Below are positions 1 to 7,583 of a DNA stretch of 64,000 nt, in pieces. The stretch comes from an uncultured Bacteroides sp. (lineage in GTDB: Bacteria > Bacillota > Clostridia > Lachnospirales > Lachnospiraceae). How positions within the stretch are numbered: position 1 is the stretch's first letter; each line of letters begins with the position of its first letter. The notes under the pieces are model-generated. The model searched no databases, was not told the origin of the DNA, and was given only the letters and a program-made list of their open reading frames with translations. The stretch covers positions 1 through 64,000 of the forward strand of contig CAMECH010000007.1 in the NCBI GenBank assembly GCA_945913015.1. The letters run 5' to 3'. The position numbers and the translations under genes are program-made.

Positions 1-4
1 TTTT

Positions 5-586
5 TCACACTATGAACCTGTCGACTTTATCGCTGTCCTTCATGTATTCAAACATCGTATTATACAGCGATTCTAAGGCAGACCTTGCAGTTTTGGTGTC
101 AATCTCCCGGTCAACAGGTAAATACCATATGTTATAGTTCACACCGCAATATCCTGATTTTACCCCGGTTGCCGCCACTCCATTGCGCCTGTAGAATGAA
201 TCACGCCTGCGTCTTATATCAGCCTCGTCCTCATTCACGGCAAACTCTATATCTTCCGTTTCAAGAAGGATTCCGCCAACACCTTTTAGCACATTTTTCA
301 TTTCTGAAAGAAATATACTTCCTGTACCCTGACTCCGGTATTCTTCAAGCACTGCATAATAATCGAGCAGTATGATATCTGTATCTTTGGATACCGTAAA
401 TAATGCGTATGCCATCAGCCCTGCATTATCATCAAACATTCCGAGTCCGATATATTCTCCGTTCTCCATAAGCTTTTTTACGGCGTACAGAGGCTTTAAT
501 TCAGCTTCAGGAAAATGGTGTTTGGCCAGTCCTGTGTATATATCAAGCATTTCACCTTCTGTAAGTCTTTTTACTGAATAACTCAT
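5..586 (-). CDS. GNAT-family N-acetyltransferase
   Basis: This is a protein of about 193 residues with the look of a GNAT acetyltransferase: a central hydrophobic strand followed by LDYYAVLEEYRSQGTGSIFL, which fits the acetyl-CoA-binding loop region (R/Q-x-x-G-x-G/A). The substrate cannot be told from the sequence. The ORF track starts at 634, but an ATG at 586 sits a few bases after AAGGGAAG, while the upstream 16 residues are hydrophobic junk from the intergenic region, so 586 is preferred. The gene is last in the minus-strand series and its stop lies in TAGTGTGAAAAA, a motif that also ends a repeat near 33.83 kb. Confidence 0.75.
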   Translation of the reverse strand: MSYSVKRLTEGEMLDIYTGLAKHHFPEAELKPLYAVKKLMENGEYIGLGMFDDNAGLMAYALFTVSKDTDIILLDYYAVLEEYRSQGTGSIFLSEMKNVLKGVGGILLETEDIEFAVNEDEADIRRRRDSFYRRNGVAATGVKSGYCGVNYNIWYLPVDREIDTKTARSALESLYNTMFEYMKDSDKVDRFIV

Positions 587-660
587 TGCACTTCCCTTAT
601 CTAATAAAACAATATTTATCAGTAATAATAGCATAAGCTTTTTCTTTTCTCAACAGGTTA

Positions 661-858
661 TCACTTTTTCTGAAACAGCCGCTGAAAAATATTCTTTTTC
701 TTACTTTTGTTCTCCTCATACTCCCTTCGCATTCTTTCATTACGTTCCTCTTCTGTTTCTTCCTGTGGCTCTATTCCTGACATCTTATACATTTTCTTGT
801 CAACTCCGAGCCCCATTGCATCCATACTTCCGTCCGAGCTGTCATACTGACCATACAT
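661..858 (-). CDS. Small charged cytoplasmic protein, function unknown
   Basis: A 65-residue ORF preceded by a strong AGGAGGT ribosome site at about 7 bases, which supports real translation. The first half is Gly/Ser/Met-rich; the second half is highly charged (EETEEERNERMRREYEE, then a Lys-rich end KKKNIFQRLFQKK) and probably helical. There is no signal peptide or membrane segment. I do not recognise a family. It lies between the secreted agr-locus protein and the GNAT gene on the same strand, with short gaps, so it may share their transcript. Confidence 0.6.
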   Translation of the reverse strand: MYGQYDSSDGSMDAMGLGVDKKMYKMSGIEPQEETEEERNERMRREYEENKSKKKNIFQRLFQKK

Positions 859-910
859 AATAAATACCTCCTGTACTACAAACTCATTTTTAGCTAACTA
901 TTTTAACAAA

Positions 911-1450
911 TCATCCCATTTCAATAAGCCAAATATCCTTTTCATAATAGCCTTCTCCATCATATGAACTTGCACTGCATCTTACATATATTCTTTCAAT
1001 TTGCTGATATGTTGTATAGCAGCCACCATATATCTGACAAGCGCTAGTTTGGTCTCGACTTCCGCTGAAATCATGTGACTCCCCCCAAGCATCATATACA
1101 GTTCCCTCGACCTCAAAATCGCAATCTCCAGTTGCAGTCAGTGTAACCCCACCTTGATTGGCGTCTATCCATATTATAATAGTAACCACTTCACTTCCCA
1201 CCATGAAACTATCTGTATAGCTTGCACTGTAGCTTGGCACCACTCTTTCATCAATCAATGAATTATTTATATCTACTTCTGTATTTGTTTCCTTTTCTTC
1301 ATTAGTATTTTCACTAATTACTTGTGCTTTTTCATCCACAATCTTTTCAGATGCATATATATTTTTACATACACCAACTTGAGTCACCAATGCAAAAACA
1401 AATATACATATTTTTGCAAGAGTATTCTTTGTTATACTTTTTATCCTCAT
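911..1450 (-). CDS. Secreted protein of unknown function next to agrBD
   Basis: A 179-residue protein with a clear Sec signal peptide: a basic start (MRIKSITKN), a hydrophobic core (ICIFVFALVTQVGV) and a likely cleavage after NIYA. A Glu/Asn/Thr-rich linker of about 40 residues follows. Then comes a compact region rich in Ser, Tyr, Thr, Gly and Asp with four Cys (CDFEV, CQIYGGCY, VRCSA), which suggests a beta-rich extracellular domain, perhaps with disulfides. I recognise no family. Its start follows TTAAGGAGAATGTTGT. It is the first gene downstream of agrD on the same strand, so it is a candidate output or companion of the quorum system; that link is inference. Confidence 0.7.
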   Translation of the reverse strand: MRIKSITKNTLAKICIFVFALVTQVGVCKNIYASEKIVDEKAQVISENTNEEKETNTEVDINNSLIDERVVPSYSASYTDSFMVGSEVVTIIIWIDANQGGVTLTATGDCDFEVEGTVYDAWGESHDFSGSRDQTSACQIYGGCYTTYQQIERIYVRCSASSYDGEGYYEKDIWLIEMG

Positions 1451-1514
1451 ACAACATTCTCCTTAATAGTTTTATAGTGTTTATTTTCGTATAATCTAAA
1501 ATTTAGCTTGTTAT

Positions 1515-1610
1515 TTTTCTCATTCCTCCCTTTGCATTGTATATTCAAAGCAATAAAGACATTTTTACCGGCATATATTGTCAATATCACTAAGTTGCTT
1601 TAGCATCCGA
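1515..1610 (-). pseudogene. Remnant of a duplicated agrB 3' end and agrD start
   Basis: Read on the minus strand, this intergenic stretch encodes SNLVILTIYAGKNVFIALNI, which matches the C-terminus of the intact AgrB upstream (SNLAILTMEASTIVFIASNI). The DNA matches too, for example TATATTCAAAGCAATAAA against TATATTCGAAGCAATAAA, and AAGTTGCTTT in both. Just after it comes a GGGAGG ribosome site and an ATGAGAAAAATAACAAGCTAA mini-ORF, placed as the agrD start is placed after agrB. No upstream agrB portion remains and the second agrD is cut to six codons. Confidence 0.7.
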
Positions 1611-1665
1611 ACATATCAACTAATTGTTCTTTTTCATTTGTATATTGCTCTTTACATATGGCATT

Positions 1666-1836
1666 TTATTCTTCTCGCTTGTAAACAGATTTCATTGTAT
1701 TTTTATAAATCTTCTTTGGTGCTTCTGGTCTATAGTAACCTAATGACGTAAAACAAATTGACTTTTCTGTACATTTAGCTACTAACTCAACTACTTTTGC
1801 TACCTTTTCGATTGTTTTTCTTTTTAGCTCTCTCAT
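1666..1836 (-). CDS. agrD: AgrD-like cyclic autoinducer peptide precursor
   Basis: A 56-residue ORF, too short for the ORF track, with start ATG overlapping the agrB stop (ATGA) and an AAAGGAG site five bases upstream. It has the layout of AgrD: a basic amphipathic N-terminal leader (MRELKRKTIEKVAKVVELVA), a central core around SICFTSLGYY, and a charged, proline-containing tail RPEAPKKIYKN. In this family AgrB cuts after the core and closes a thiolactone on the core Cys, here residue 28. The exact ring size is uncertain, because the Cys-to-Pro spacing is two residues longer than in the Clostridium perfringens type as I remember it. A second Cys at residue 22 lies in the leader. Confidence 0.88.
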   Translation of the reverse strand: MRELKRKTIEKVAKVVELVAKCTEKSICFTSLGYYRPEAPKKIYKNTMKSVYKREE

Positions 1837-2345
1837 AACTTCTCCTTTCTTATATTCGAAGCAATAAAAACAATGGTGCTGGCTTCCATCGTCAAGATTG
1901 CTAAGTTGCTTTGGTATCTCATCAAAATGTATTCCACTATTATGTAACCTAATATGAATGCTGCCTTATTCCACCTAAATTTAATATTCCATCCCAATCC
2001 TATTAGCACAAAAGCACTGGCTGCAATATACCATAACCGTATAGTTACTGCAGATGCAATTAACAATACAATTATCATCATTACTGCCATTATAGTCTTG
2101 CACGATTTAAACGTTTTAGCATGATAACCATCTGTTACACTTCGCAGCACAATAAAATTTACATAATACCACAATGCTTCAAAAATCTGCCTAAATATAA
2201 AACCTATAGTAATAACAATTATTACATCAACAACGTCACATAATATTACTTCAACGCCGTATCTGTATATATCCTGTTCCTCTTCATCTGCAACTCCATT
2301 TTTCACAAAATAAAAAGCTATATTCTCTGACAGTTTTCTAATCAT
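1833..2345 (-). CDS. agrB: AgrB-like membrane cysteine protease
   Basis: A protein of about 170 residues and very hydrophobic, with four to six membrane segments. It carries the family's catalytic pair seven residues apart: the His in DGYHAKTFKSC (about residue 75) and the Cys at about residue 82, the same spacing as His77/Cys84 of staphylococcal AgrB. It is expected to cut the C-terminal tail from AgrD and help form the cyclic peptide. A GTG at 2348 is an alternative start; GAGAGG lies 6 bases before the GTG and 9 before the ATG. Its stop overlaps agrD by ATGA, so the two are translationally coupled. Confidence 0.9.
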   Translation of the reverse strand: MIRKLSENIAFYFVKNGVADEEEQDIYRYGVEVILCDVVDVIIVITIGFIFRQIFEALWYYVNFIVLRSVTDGYHAKTFKSCKTIMAVMMIIVLLIASAVTIRLWYIAASAFVLIGLGWNIKFRWNKAAFILGYIIVEYILMRYQSNLAILTMEASTIVFIASNIRKEKL

Positions 2346-2399
2346 CACGATTTACCTCTCTGTCATGAACATAGCTTTTTCTTTTTTAAATTACAATAG

Positions 2400-2490
2400 A
2401 TTATGCACAAGTGGTCATTTTTCTTCCCAAGTGGACATATGAATGCTGAAATATTTCAGCTCAGGTTATTGCAAACTATTGCAAACCGGC
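2400..2490 (-). promoter_or_regulatory. Repeat-rich control region upstream of agrBD
   Basis: The roughly 150 bases between agrC and agrB hold three ordered elements. Two copies of CAAGTGG lie at 2408 and 2428, exactly 20 bases apart. A perfect 16-base palindrome, GCTGAAATATTTCAGC, lies at 2445-2460. A tandem pair of ATTGCAAAC lies at 2468 and 2478. Paired direct repeats about two helical turns apart are how LytTR regulators such as AgrA bind, but these repeats do not closely match the classical LytTR consensus. I take this as the probable regulated promoter of agrBD; the -35/-10 positions are not clear. Confidence 0.5.
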
Positions 2491-2499
2491 ATTTTGCCA

Positions 2500-3792
2500 T
2501 TACATATGTAACAGGATATCAGTCGTAAATTTTCCATCTTCTAACTCGTAATTATAAAATCCCTGATATCTTTCAACGATATCTTTAACATTAGAAATTC
2601 CGTATCCATGCTGTGCTTTATCTTTCTTTGTTGTAAGCAGTCTTCCATCTTCTTTATGGGGTACACCCTTACATGAATTACTTACCATAATATGCAGATA
2701 TGTTTCCTTACGTGCAATTTTTATATTCACAAAAGGCCCATCACATAGGACTGCCGCCTCAATTGCATTATCCAAAAGATTCGACAAAAGTATGGCAAGA
2801 TCCATTTCATCCGCTTCATCAAGTGCGCACTCAACCATGACCTGCATTGATATATTGCGTTCCTGCGCCTGCTCAACATGACTGTTAATTACAGAATCTG
2901 CCAGACGGTTTCCTGTCGATACAAGATTTATTTTAGCCAGTTTAACATTAAGTTCATTCTCAAGATATTGCTTGGCTTCTTCTACCATGCCTTCCTGTAG
3001 TTTCAATATGATAAGAAGAAGCAGATTTTTCATATCATGACGAATTTTCATGGTCTGTGTGTGAATTTCCTGAATACTTTCTATTTCCTTTTTCTCACTT
3101 TCGTAAGCTGCATTTTTCATCTGCTCTTTAAGGAGCCTTATGCTGTTGTTAGTAAGGTCAAGAAACAGCATATAGATAATTATATCAATCGCTGCCAACG
3201 ACAGCAAAACAAAATATATTTCCCATTGTAGTGTTTCATTGACCGCATTAACATATATGATATCTGTAAGAAACAGATGAGCAAGCAGTGTTGCAAACAT
3301 AACAATATTTAATTTAACGTATGTTCTGTTTGTAACATACTGCTTTTCTTTAATCTGATTGCGAATTAAGATTTCTGTAAAAACCAGATAAATAATTTTT
3401 GCTAAAACAACAAGCACAATGCGACTTACGCCAAATTGTGCATAACCGGACTCATCAAATTCAATCCATTGTCTGAACAGTCCAGTAAGCAGCATACTTG
3501 AGACCGCCGACACAACAGATGTCATTTGTATCATTAGTAATTTTTCAGATATTTTGCCATTCAAAAATATAGTCACAAGCATAAGCAGCAAAACATCTAC
3601 TATAATCTCCTGATAGACGTTAATATACTCTATATAATTCAGGACTGTCATGACAGAAGAATAGAAAACAATCATCAGTATTACAACTGTCACTTGTTTT
3701 TGTGTTTTTTTAATTCCAAAGTACCTTATAAAAAACTGTGTAACCAACATTGCTTCTATAATATTGGCTGACACCTCGAATACATAATTCAT
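2500..3792 (-). CDS. agrC: AgrC-like sensor histidine kinase
   Basis: A protein of about 430 residues. The N-terminal half has six or so membrane helices, as expected for a peptide-pheromone receptor. The C-terminal half has the HPK10-type kinase core: a phospho-acceptor His in KIRHDMKNLLL (about residue 252), the N box LLSNLLDNAIEAA and the G box HGYGISNVKDIVERY. The ORF track begins at 3804 (MEIGM), but the ATG at 3792 is preceded by GGAG at six bases, and the first ATG overlaps that ribosome site. It should sense the AgrD-derived peptide and phosphorylate the LytTR regulator encoded upstream. An extra gene separates the two. Confidence 0.88.
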   Translation of the reverse strand: MNYVFEVSANIIEAMLVTQFFIRYFGIKKTQKQVTVVILMIVFYSSVMTVLNYIEYINVYQEIIVDVLLLMLVTIFLNGKISEKLLMIQMTSVVSAVSSMLLTGLFRQWIEFDESGYAQFGVSRIVLVVLAKIIYLVFTEILIRNQIKEKQYVTNRTYVKLNIVMFATLLAHLFLTDIIYVNAVNETLQWEIYFVLLSLAAIDIIIYMLFLDLTNNSIRLLKEQMKNAAYESEKKEIESIQEIHTQTMKIRHDMKNLLLLIILKLQEGMVEEAKQYLENELNVKLAKINLVSTGNRLADSVINSHVEQAQERNISMQVMVECALDEADEMDLAILLSNLLDNAIEAAVLCDGPFVNIKIARKETYLHIMVSNSCKGVPHKEDGRLLTTKKDKAQHGYGISNVKDIVERYQGFYNYELEDGKFTTDILLHM

Positions 3793-3832
3793 CCCAATCT
3801 CCATTCAGCAGGCACTTTAGTATACGGAAAAA

Positions 3833-5245
3833 TCACATTTTATCATCAATTTCCCAATGTCCATTTATACCTGTGCCAAAATAGTGTATATTGGGCATAT
3901 TATTCAGTACTCTCTGTAAGGTCCGAATACTGATATTTAATTCTTCAGCCATTGCTTTCCTTGTAACTTTATGATTCTCAGTTATCAGTTTTAATATTAA
4001 TTTCTGAGTGCCATCCTGAGTGCCATCCTGAGTGCCATCCTGAGTGCCATTACCTCCAACCTGAAGTTCAGCTACATTTTCTATCGGTATAATAATCTCA
4101 AAAGTGTTTTCCTCAACAAACCGCGGAGTTCCACCTGAATACAGCTTTGTGTATTTGTTAGTATTTCTCATTCCGGAACCTAATTCATCTGCATATCCTA
4201 TCTCTCTGAACACTTTAGAAATTGGTGGATTCTTCGGAAATGGATCAAATTTGTTAAGCTGCAATTCACCATATCCATGTGGCAGATTGCTATTTTTTGT
4301 ATATAACTTGTCTCGTTCAATTACAAATTGAGCAGTATATCCATTAGAATAATCTCTATGTGCAAGAATATTTGATACAACTTCCCTAAGTATTTTGTCT
4401 CTGGCACTTATACTTTGGTCACCTTCTGTTACAAAAACATCATTCAAATGCTTCTTACCAAAATCCATCAACCTTCTGAAACTATCTACAAGATTAGTGA
4501 TTACTACTTCCCTGTCATCATATCGATCCATATTTTTTACACGATATATAGCATCAGTCTTATACTGCGGAAGCACCGACATAATAGTGCTATCCTTACC
4601 AAATAGCAGAATTGCCGCCAATGTAATTCCCTCTTTACCTGTATCAGGATCAGTCAATATTAAGCCTGTACTTCTAAGAATTTCTTCCTCATCCATATTA
4701 CTCCACGGATGATTCTCCACTCTAGACATCGCCATTTTTTTTGCTCTGTGAATCACATCAAAATCCAAGTATTTCAGTCCCAAATTTGGATATACTTTAT
4801 TCACAAAATAAGTACTTTGTTTTCTCGCATATAATTTAAACACTAATTCCGCATTATCAGTAATGTCAATATCACCTTCATATGTTCTATCCCATATTCT
4901 TCCATTTAATCTACGCACCTGCATTCCCTCTGGAACATAAATGTGGATTATCTGTTTTCCATCAATTTCACACACTTCTGGTGTTAAATACATAGGGGGA
5001 TTTATCTTCTGTGGATTGTTGATGGAAGTTGTAAAATCCTTTAGCATTTTATCAATACATTCTGGCTTCACACCAACAATTTCCTTTGTCTTATCTACTA
5101 CACCCAGGAATAAATCTCCACCGTTTCTATTATTAAACGAACATACTGTTTCATATACATCTTTATTCAATGCCTCCTCTGCGCGCTTAAATTCAACATC
5201 AATTTTCTCACCTGTGGCTATTTTCTTTTTTAATTCTCCTACCAT
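3833..5245 (-). CDS. AlbA_2 / HATPase_c_4 putative transcriptional regulator
   Basis: A protein of about 470 residues of the AlbA_2 family (also annotated as putative DNA-binding or divergent ATP-binding proteins). The N-terminal AlbA_2 part includes EKIDVEFKRAEE and FNNRNGGDLFLGV. The central part carries the ATPase-like block REVVSNILAHRDYSNG and YADELGSGMRN. The C-terminus is a winged HTH (KVTRKAMAEELNISIRTLQRVL). The two ends are joined by four GTQD repeats. The chosen start at 5245 has GGGAGG five bases upstream. It lies between agrA (16-44 bases away) and agrC and looks co-transcribed, which is not the usual agr layout. What it regulates is unknown. Confidence 0.8.
   Translation of the reverse strand: MVGELKKKIATGEKIDVEFKRAEEALNKDVYETVCSFNNRNGGDLFLGVVDKTKEIVGVKPECIDKMLKDFTTSINNPQKINPPMYLTPEVCEIDGKQIIHIYVPEGMQVRRLNGRIWDRTYEGDIDITDNAELVFKLYARKQSTYFVNKVYPNLGLKYLDFDVIHRAKKMAMSRVENHPWSNMDEEEILRSTGLILTDPDTGKEGITLAAILLFGKDSTIMSVLPQYKTDAIYRVKNMDRYDDREVVITNLVDSFRRLMDFGKKHLNDVFVTEGDQSISARDKILREVVSNILAHRDYSNGYTAQFVIERDKLYTKNSNLPHGYGELQLNKFDPFPKNPPISKVFREIGYADELGSGMRNTNKYTKLYSGGTPRFVEENTFEIIIPIENVAELQVGGNGTQDGTQDGTQDGTQKLILKLITENHKVTRKAMAEELNISIRTLQRVLNNMPNIHYFGTGINGHWEIDDKM
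4004..4050 (-). repeat. 12-bp in-frame tandem repeat encoding GTQD
   Basis: Nearly four copies of CTGAGTGCCATC (plus-strand reading) stand head to tail inside the AlbA_2 gene and encode GTQDGTQDGTQDGTQ in the linker before the C-terminal HTH. Because the unit is 12 bases, slippage would change linker length without a frameshift. Confidence 0.95.
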
Positions 5246-5288
5246 CATTACCTCCCATTTCCGAGAATACACATTTATCCGAAATATG

Positions 5289-5999
5289 TTACTCCTGCTT
5301 AATATATTTCAGAAATCTTGTCCTCACCTCTGCAATCTGATGTTTACTAATAGGAATCGTTTTCTCGTCACCTGCTTTAAGATGCAGTTCTTTTTGCCCC
5401 ACAAGCTCGATATACCGGCAATTTACCAGATATCCCTTATATGGCTGTATAAAATATTCGTCCTCAAGTTTCTGTGCAAGCTCGTTAAGTGTTCCGCGTA
5501 TCTGATAGGTTCCGTCTGTGCAGCAAATTTGCAGCTTGTGTCCATACACCTCAGCATATATGATTTCAGCAGCCGTTTTTGTGAAGATGCCATTATTTGA
5601 GATAAATTCATATTTCTTCGTCCGGTTTTTCCATTTTTTCAAAAACCGTCCCATCATTTCCTCAAAATCTTTTTCAAGTACTGACTTTCTCACAAATCCA
5701 AGCGCATTATACCGGAATACATCGTAAACAGCATTTTCTTTGGCTGTAACAAAAGCGATATCCGGCGTATTGCCACATCTGCTGCGAATTTCATCTGCAA
5801 GCTCCAGTCCGTTCATCCCCGGCATTTCTATATCCAGACAAAATAAATCATAATTCATTGAACCTGCAAGGATTTCTTCCGGGCTGCTGTAATCGTCTAT
5901 TCTGCACTCCGGTCCATGACTTTGCATGTACCGGCTTATCATATTTTTGTATTGTTTGATGAAATTTATGTCATCCTCTGTAATTGCAATATTTATCAT
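5289..5999 (-). CDS. agrA: AgrA-like LytTR response regulator
   Basis: A 236-residue response regulator. The receiver domain occupies about residues 1-120, with acidic residues EDD near the start and the phosphorylation site Asp56 in LFCLDIEMPGMNG. The LytTR DNA-binding domain covers about 130-232, with a conserved pattern around IYAEVYGHKLQI and QPYKGYLVNCRYI. It should be the output of the AgrC-like kinase. The start lies only nine bases after the folD stop and has a weak ribosome site, so it may be read from the folD transcript. Confidence 0.88.
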   Translation of the reverse strand: MINIAITEDDINFIKQYKNMISRYMQSHGPECRIDDYSSPEEILAGSMNYDLFCLDIEMPGMNGLELADEIRSRCGNTPDIAFVTAKENAVYDVFRYNALGFVRKSVLEKDFEEMMGRFLKKWKNRTKKYEFISNNGIFTKTAAEIIYAEVYGHKLQICCTDGTYQIRGTLNELAQKLEDEYFIQPYKGYLVNCRYIELVGQKELHLKAGDEKTIPISKHQIAEVRTRFLKYIKQE

Positions 6000-6008
6000 A
6001 TTCTTTTA

Positions 6009-6851
6009 TTACATACCTCTTCTTACCGCTGCCTGCACAAGATGTTTTGCAAGTACTGCCGTTGTGACCGCGCCGACACCGCCCGGTACGGGAGTTGCCT
6101 TTGACGCAATTTCTTCAAGTGATTCGTAGTCCACGTCACCACACAGCTTTCCGTTCTCGTCAACATTTATTCCGACATCAATAACAACCGCATCCTTACC
6201 GACATAAGAGCCGTCAAGCATCTTTGCCTTTCCCGCAGCTGCGACAAGTATTTGCGCACGTTTACACTCCGCCTTTAAATCTGCTGTTTTTGTATGACAT
6301 ATTGTGACCGTTGCATTTTCCTTTACAAAGAGCATTGAAAGCGGTTTTCCCACTACCATGCTTCTTCCCACTACTGTTACATTGCTGCCTTTCATAGGGA
6401 TTTCGTACCCTTTGAGCACTTCAATTACAGCCTCTGCCGTACAAGGTGCAAATCCTGTATTATCTCCTGCAAATACCTTTGCGATATTTTCCGGTGATAT
6501 ACCATCCAAATCCTTTGCAGGATTAATCATTTTCTCGATATCCTTTTCGCAAATCTGCTTAGGCAGCGGACGAAGCATGAGAATACCGTCTATCTGTGAG
6601 TCTTCGTTAATCTTTGCAAACTCCTTTTTGAAGTCTTCATCGCTAATATTTTCATCAAATGCATATGAACGAACCTTAAGTCCAAATGCGTCCATCTTCT
6701 TTATTGCGCCACGCTCATATGACACGTCATCAGGCTTTTCGCCGACACGTACAATTGCAAGTGTAGGAACATATCCGCTCAGCCCTTCAAGCATATTCTG
6801 CACCTGCTCTTTAATTTTTCCTGATATAAATGCACCTTTTAATGCTTCCAC
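6009..6851 (-). CDS. folD: Methylene-THF dehydrogenase / methenyl-THF cyclohydrolase (FolD)
   Basis: FolD interconverts 5,10-methylene-THF and 10-formyl-THF, feeding purine and formyl-Met synthesis. Family marks are the substrate region DDVSYERGAIKKMDAFG, the DGILMLRPLPKQI block, the NAD(P) motif VTVVGRSMVVGKPL and the C-terminal TPVPGGVGAVTTA. The tracked start is a TTG at 6872, but GGAGG lies inside that stretch, five bases before a GTG at 6851. I therefore place the start at 6851, giving about 280 residues, the usual length. The catalytic Lys seen in many FolDs (YxxxK) fits YERGAIKK. It follows fchA and precedes agrA closely. Confidence 0.93.
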   Translation of the reverse strand: MEALKGAFISGKIKEQVQNMLEGLSGYVPTLAIVRVGEKPDDVSYERGAIKKMDAFGLKVRSYAFDENISDEDFKKEFAKINEDSQIDGILMLRPLPKQICEKDIEKMINPAKDLDGISPENIAKVFAGDNTGFAPCTAEAVIEVLKGYEIPMKGSNVTVVGRSMVVGKPLSMLFVKENATVTICHTKTADLKAECKRAQILVAAAGKAKMLDGSYVGKDAVVIDVGINVDENGKLCGDVDYESLEEIASKATPVPGGVGAVTTAVLAKHLVQAAVRRGM

Positions 6852-6911
6852 AATATCCTCCGTTCCACGCAAATATTTTGCGCACTTTATTATTACTTTC
6901 CTTTGTTGGTA

Positions 6912-7538
6912 TTACTTTAATTTTTCAAGCACCTTAGCATAAATGCTGTCAGCCAGCTTTGAGCCTTCATCAATCATTCTGTCTGATTGGTCATTCAGCT
7001 CCTGTGCCTTATTTCTGTCGCTCATAGACTTAGTATTAATATAAACGTTCATGGCGGCTCCGAGAAGCGCTGTTCTTGTACACTGAACAGCTACCCCGAC
7101 ATCACTTATTGCCATTTTGCTTCCGATATCTGCAAGTCTGTCAAGGATTGAAAGCATTTCCATTGATTTTTCCATAATCTTAATCGGAACTGCACTTGCT
7201 GCGAGAAGATTCTTCTCCATAACCTCCGCCTTATATGCTTTCTCCTCGTCAGTTTCAGACGGCAGCGAATATGACTGTGCCAGAGGCGCAAATACTCTTG
7301 CATCGTCATCTGCCAGTTCTGTAAACTCGCACTGTAACGCTTTCATTTTCTCAAGGAAATCCTTAACCTCATCCTCAACATCGGCATATTTTTTCTTACC
7401 TATAGTCAGATTAGCTACCATCTGCCCGAGTGCATTACCTACTGCACCACAGAGTGCGGATGCACCGCCTCCCCCCGGCACCGGCTCCTTTGAAGATAAT
7501 ACATCCAGAAAATCCTGTAATTTTTGTTCCTTAATCAT
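6912..7538 (-). CDS. fchA: Cyclodeaminase/methenyl-THF cyclohydrolase family protein (FchA-like)
   Basis: A 208-residue all-helical protein of the formiminotransferase-cyclodeaminase/methenyl-THF cyclohydrolase family. It has the glycine-rich start EPVPGGGGASALCGAVGNALG, then MVANLTIGKKKY and a helical C-terminal half, a typical length. The likely reaction is methenyl-THF to 10-formyl-THF or ammonia release from formimino-THF. It lies about 60 bases upstream of folD on the same strand, so a one-carbon role is favoured over histidine breakdown. The start follows GGAATGGAGGAATT. Confidence 0.85.
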   Translation of the reverse strand: MIKEQKLQDFLDVLSSKEPVPGGGGASALCGAVGNALGQMVANLTIGKKKYADVEDEVKDFLEKMKALQCEFTELADDDARVFAPLAQSYSLPSETDEEKAYKAEVMEKNLLAASAVPIKIMEKSMEMLSILDRLADIGSKMAISDVGVAVQCTRTALLGAAMNVYINTKSMSDRNKAQELNDQSDRMIDEGSKLADSIYAKVLEKLK

Positions 7539-7583
7539 AATTCCTCCATTCCAAAGCCTTTACTTTTATTTGTTTAATATGTT

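Noticed and set aside
2400-2440. Firm assignment of the CAAGTGG pair as AgrA sites
   Set aside because: The 20-base spacing fits, but the half-site lacks the GTT core of the known LytTR consensus, so it is reported only as a candidate.
4004-4050. Short tandem repeat considered as a CRISPR or regulatory array
   Set aside because: The unit is 12 bases with no spacers and is exactly in frame, encoding GTQD inside a protein.
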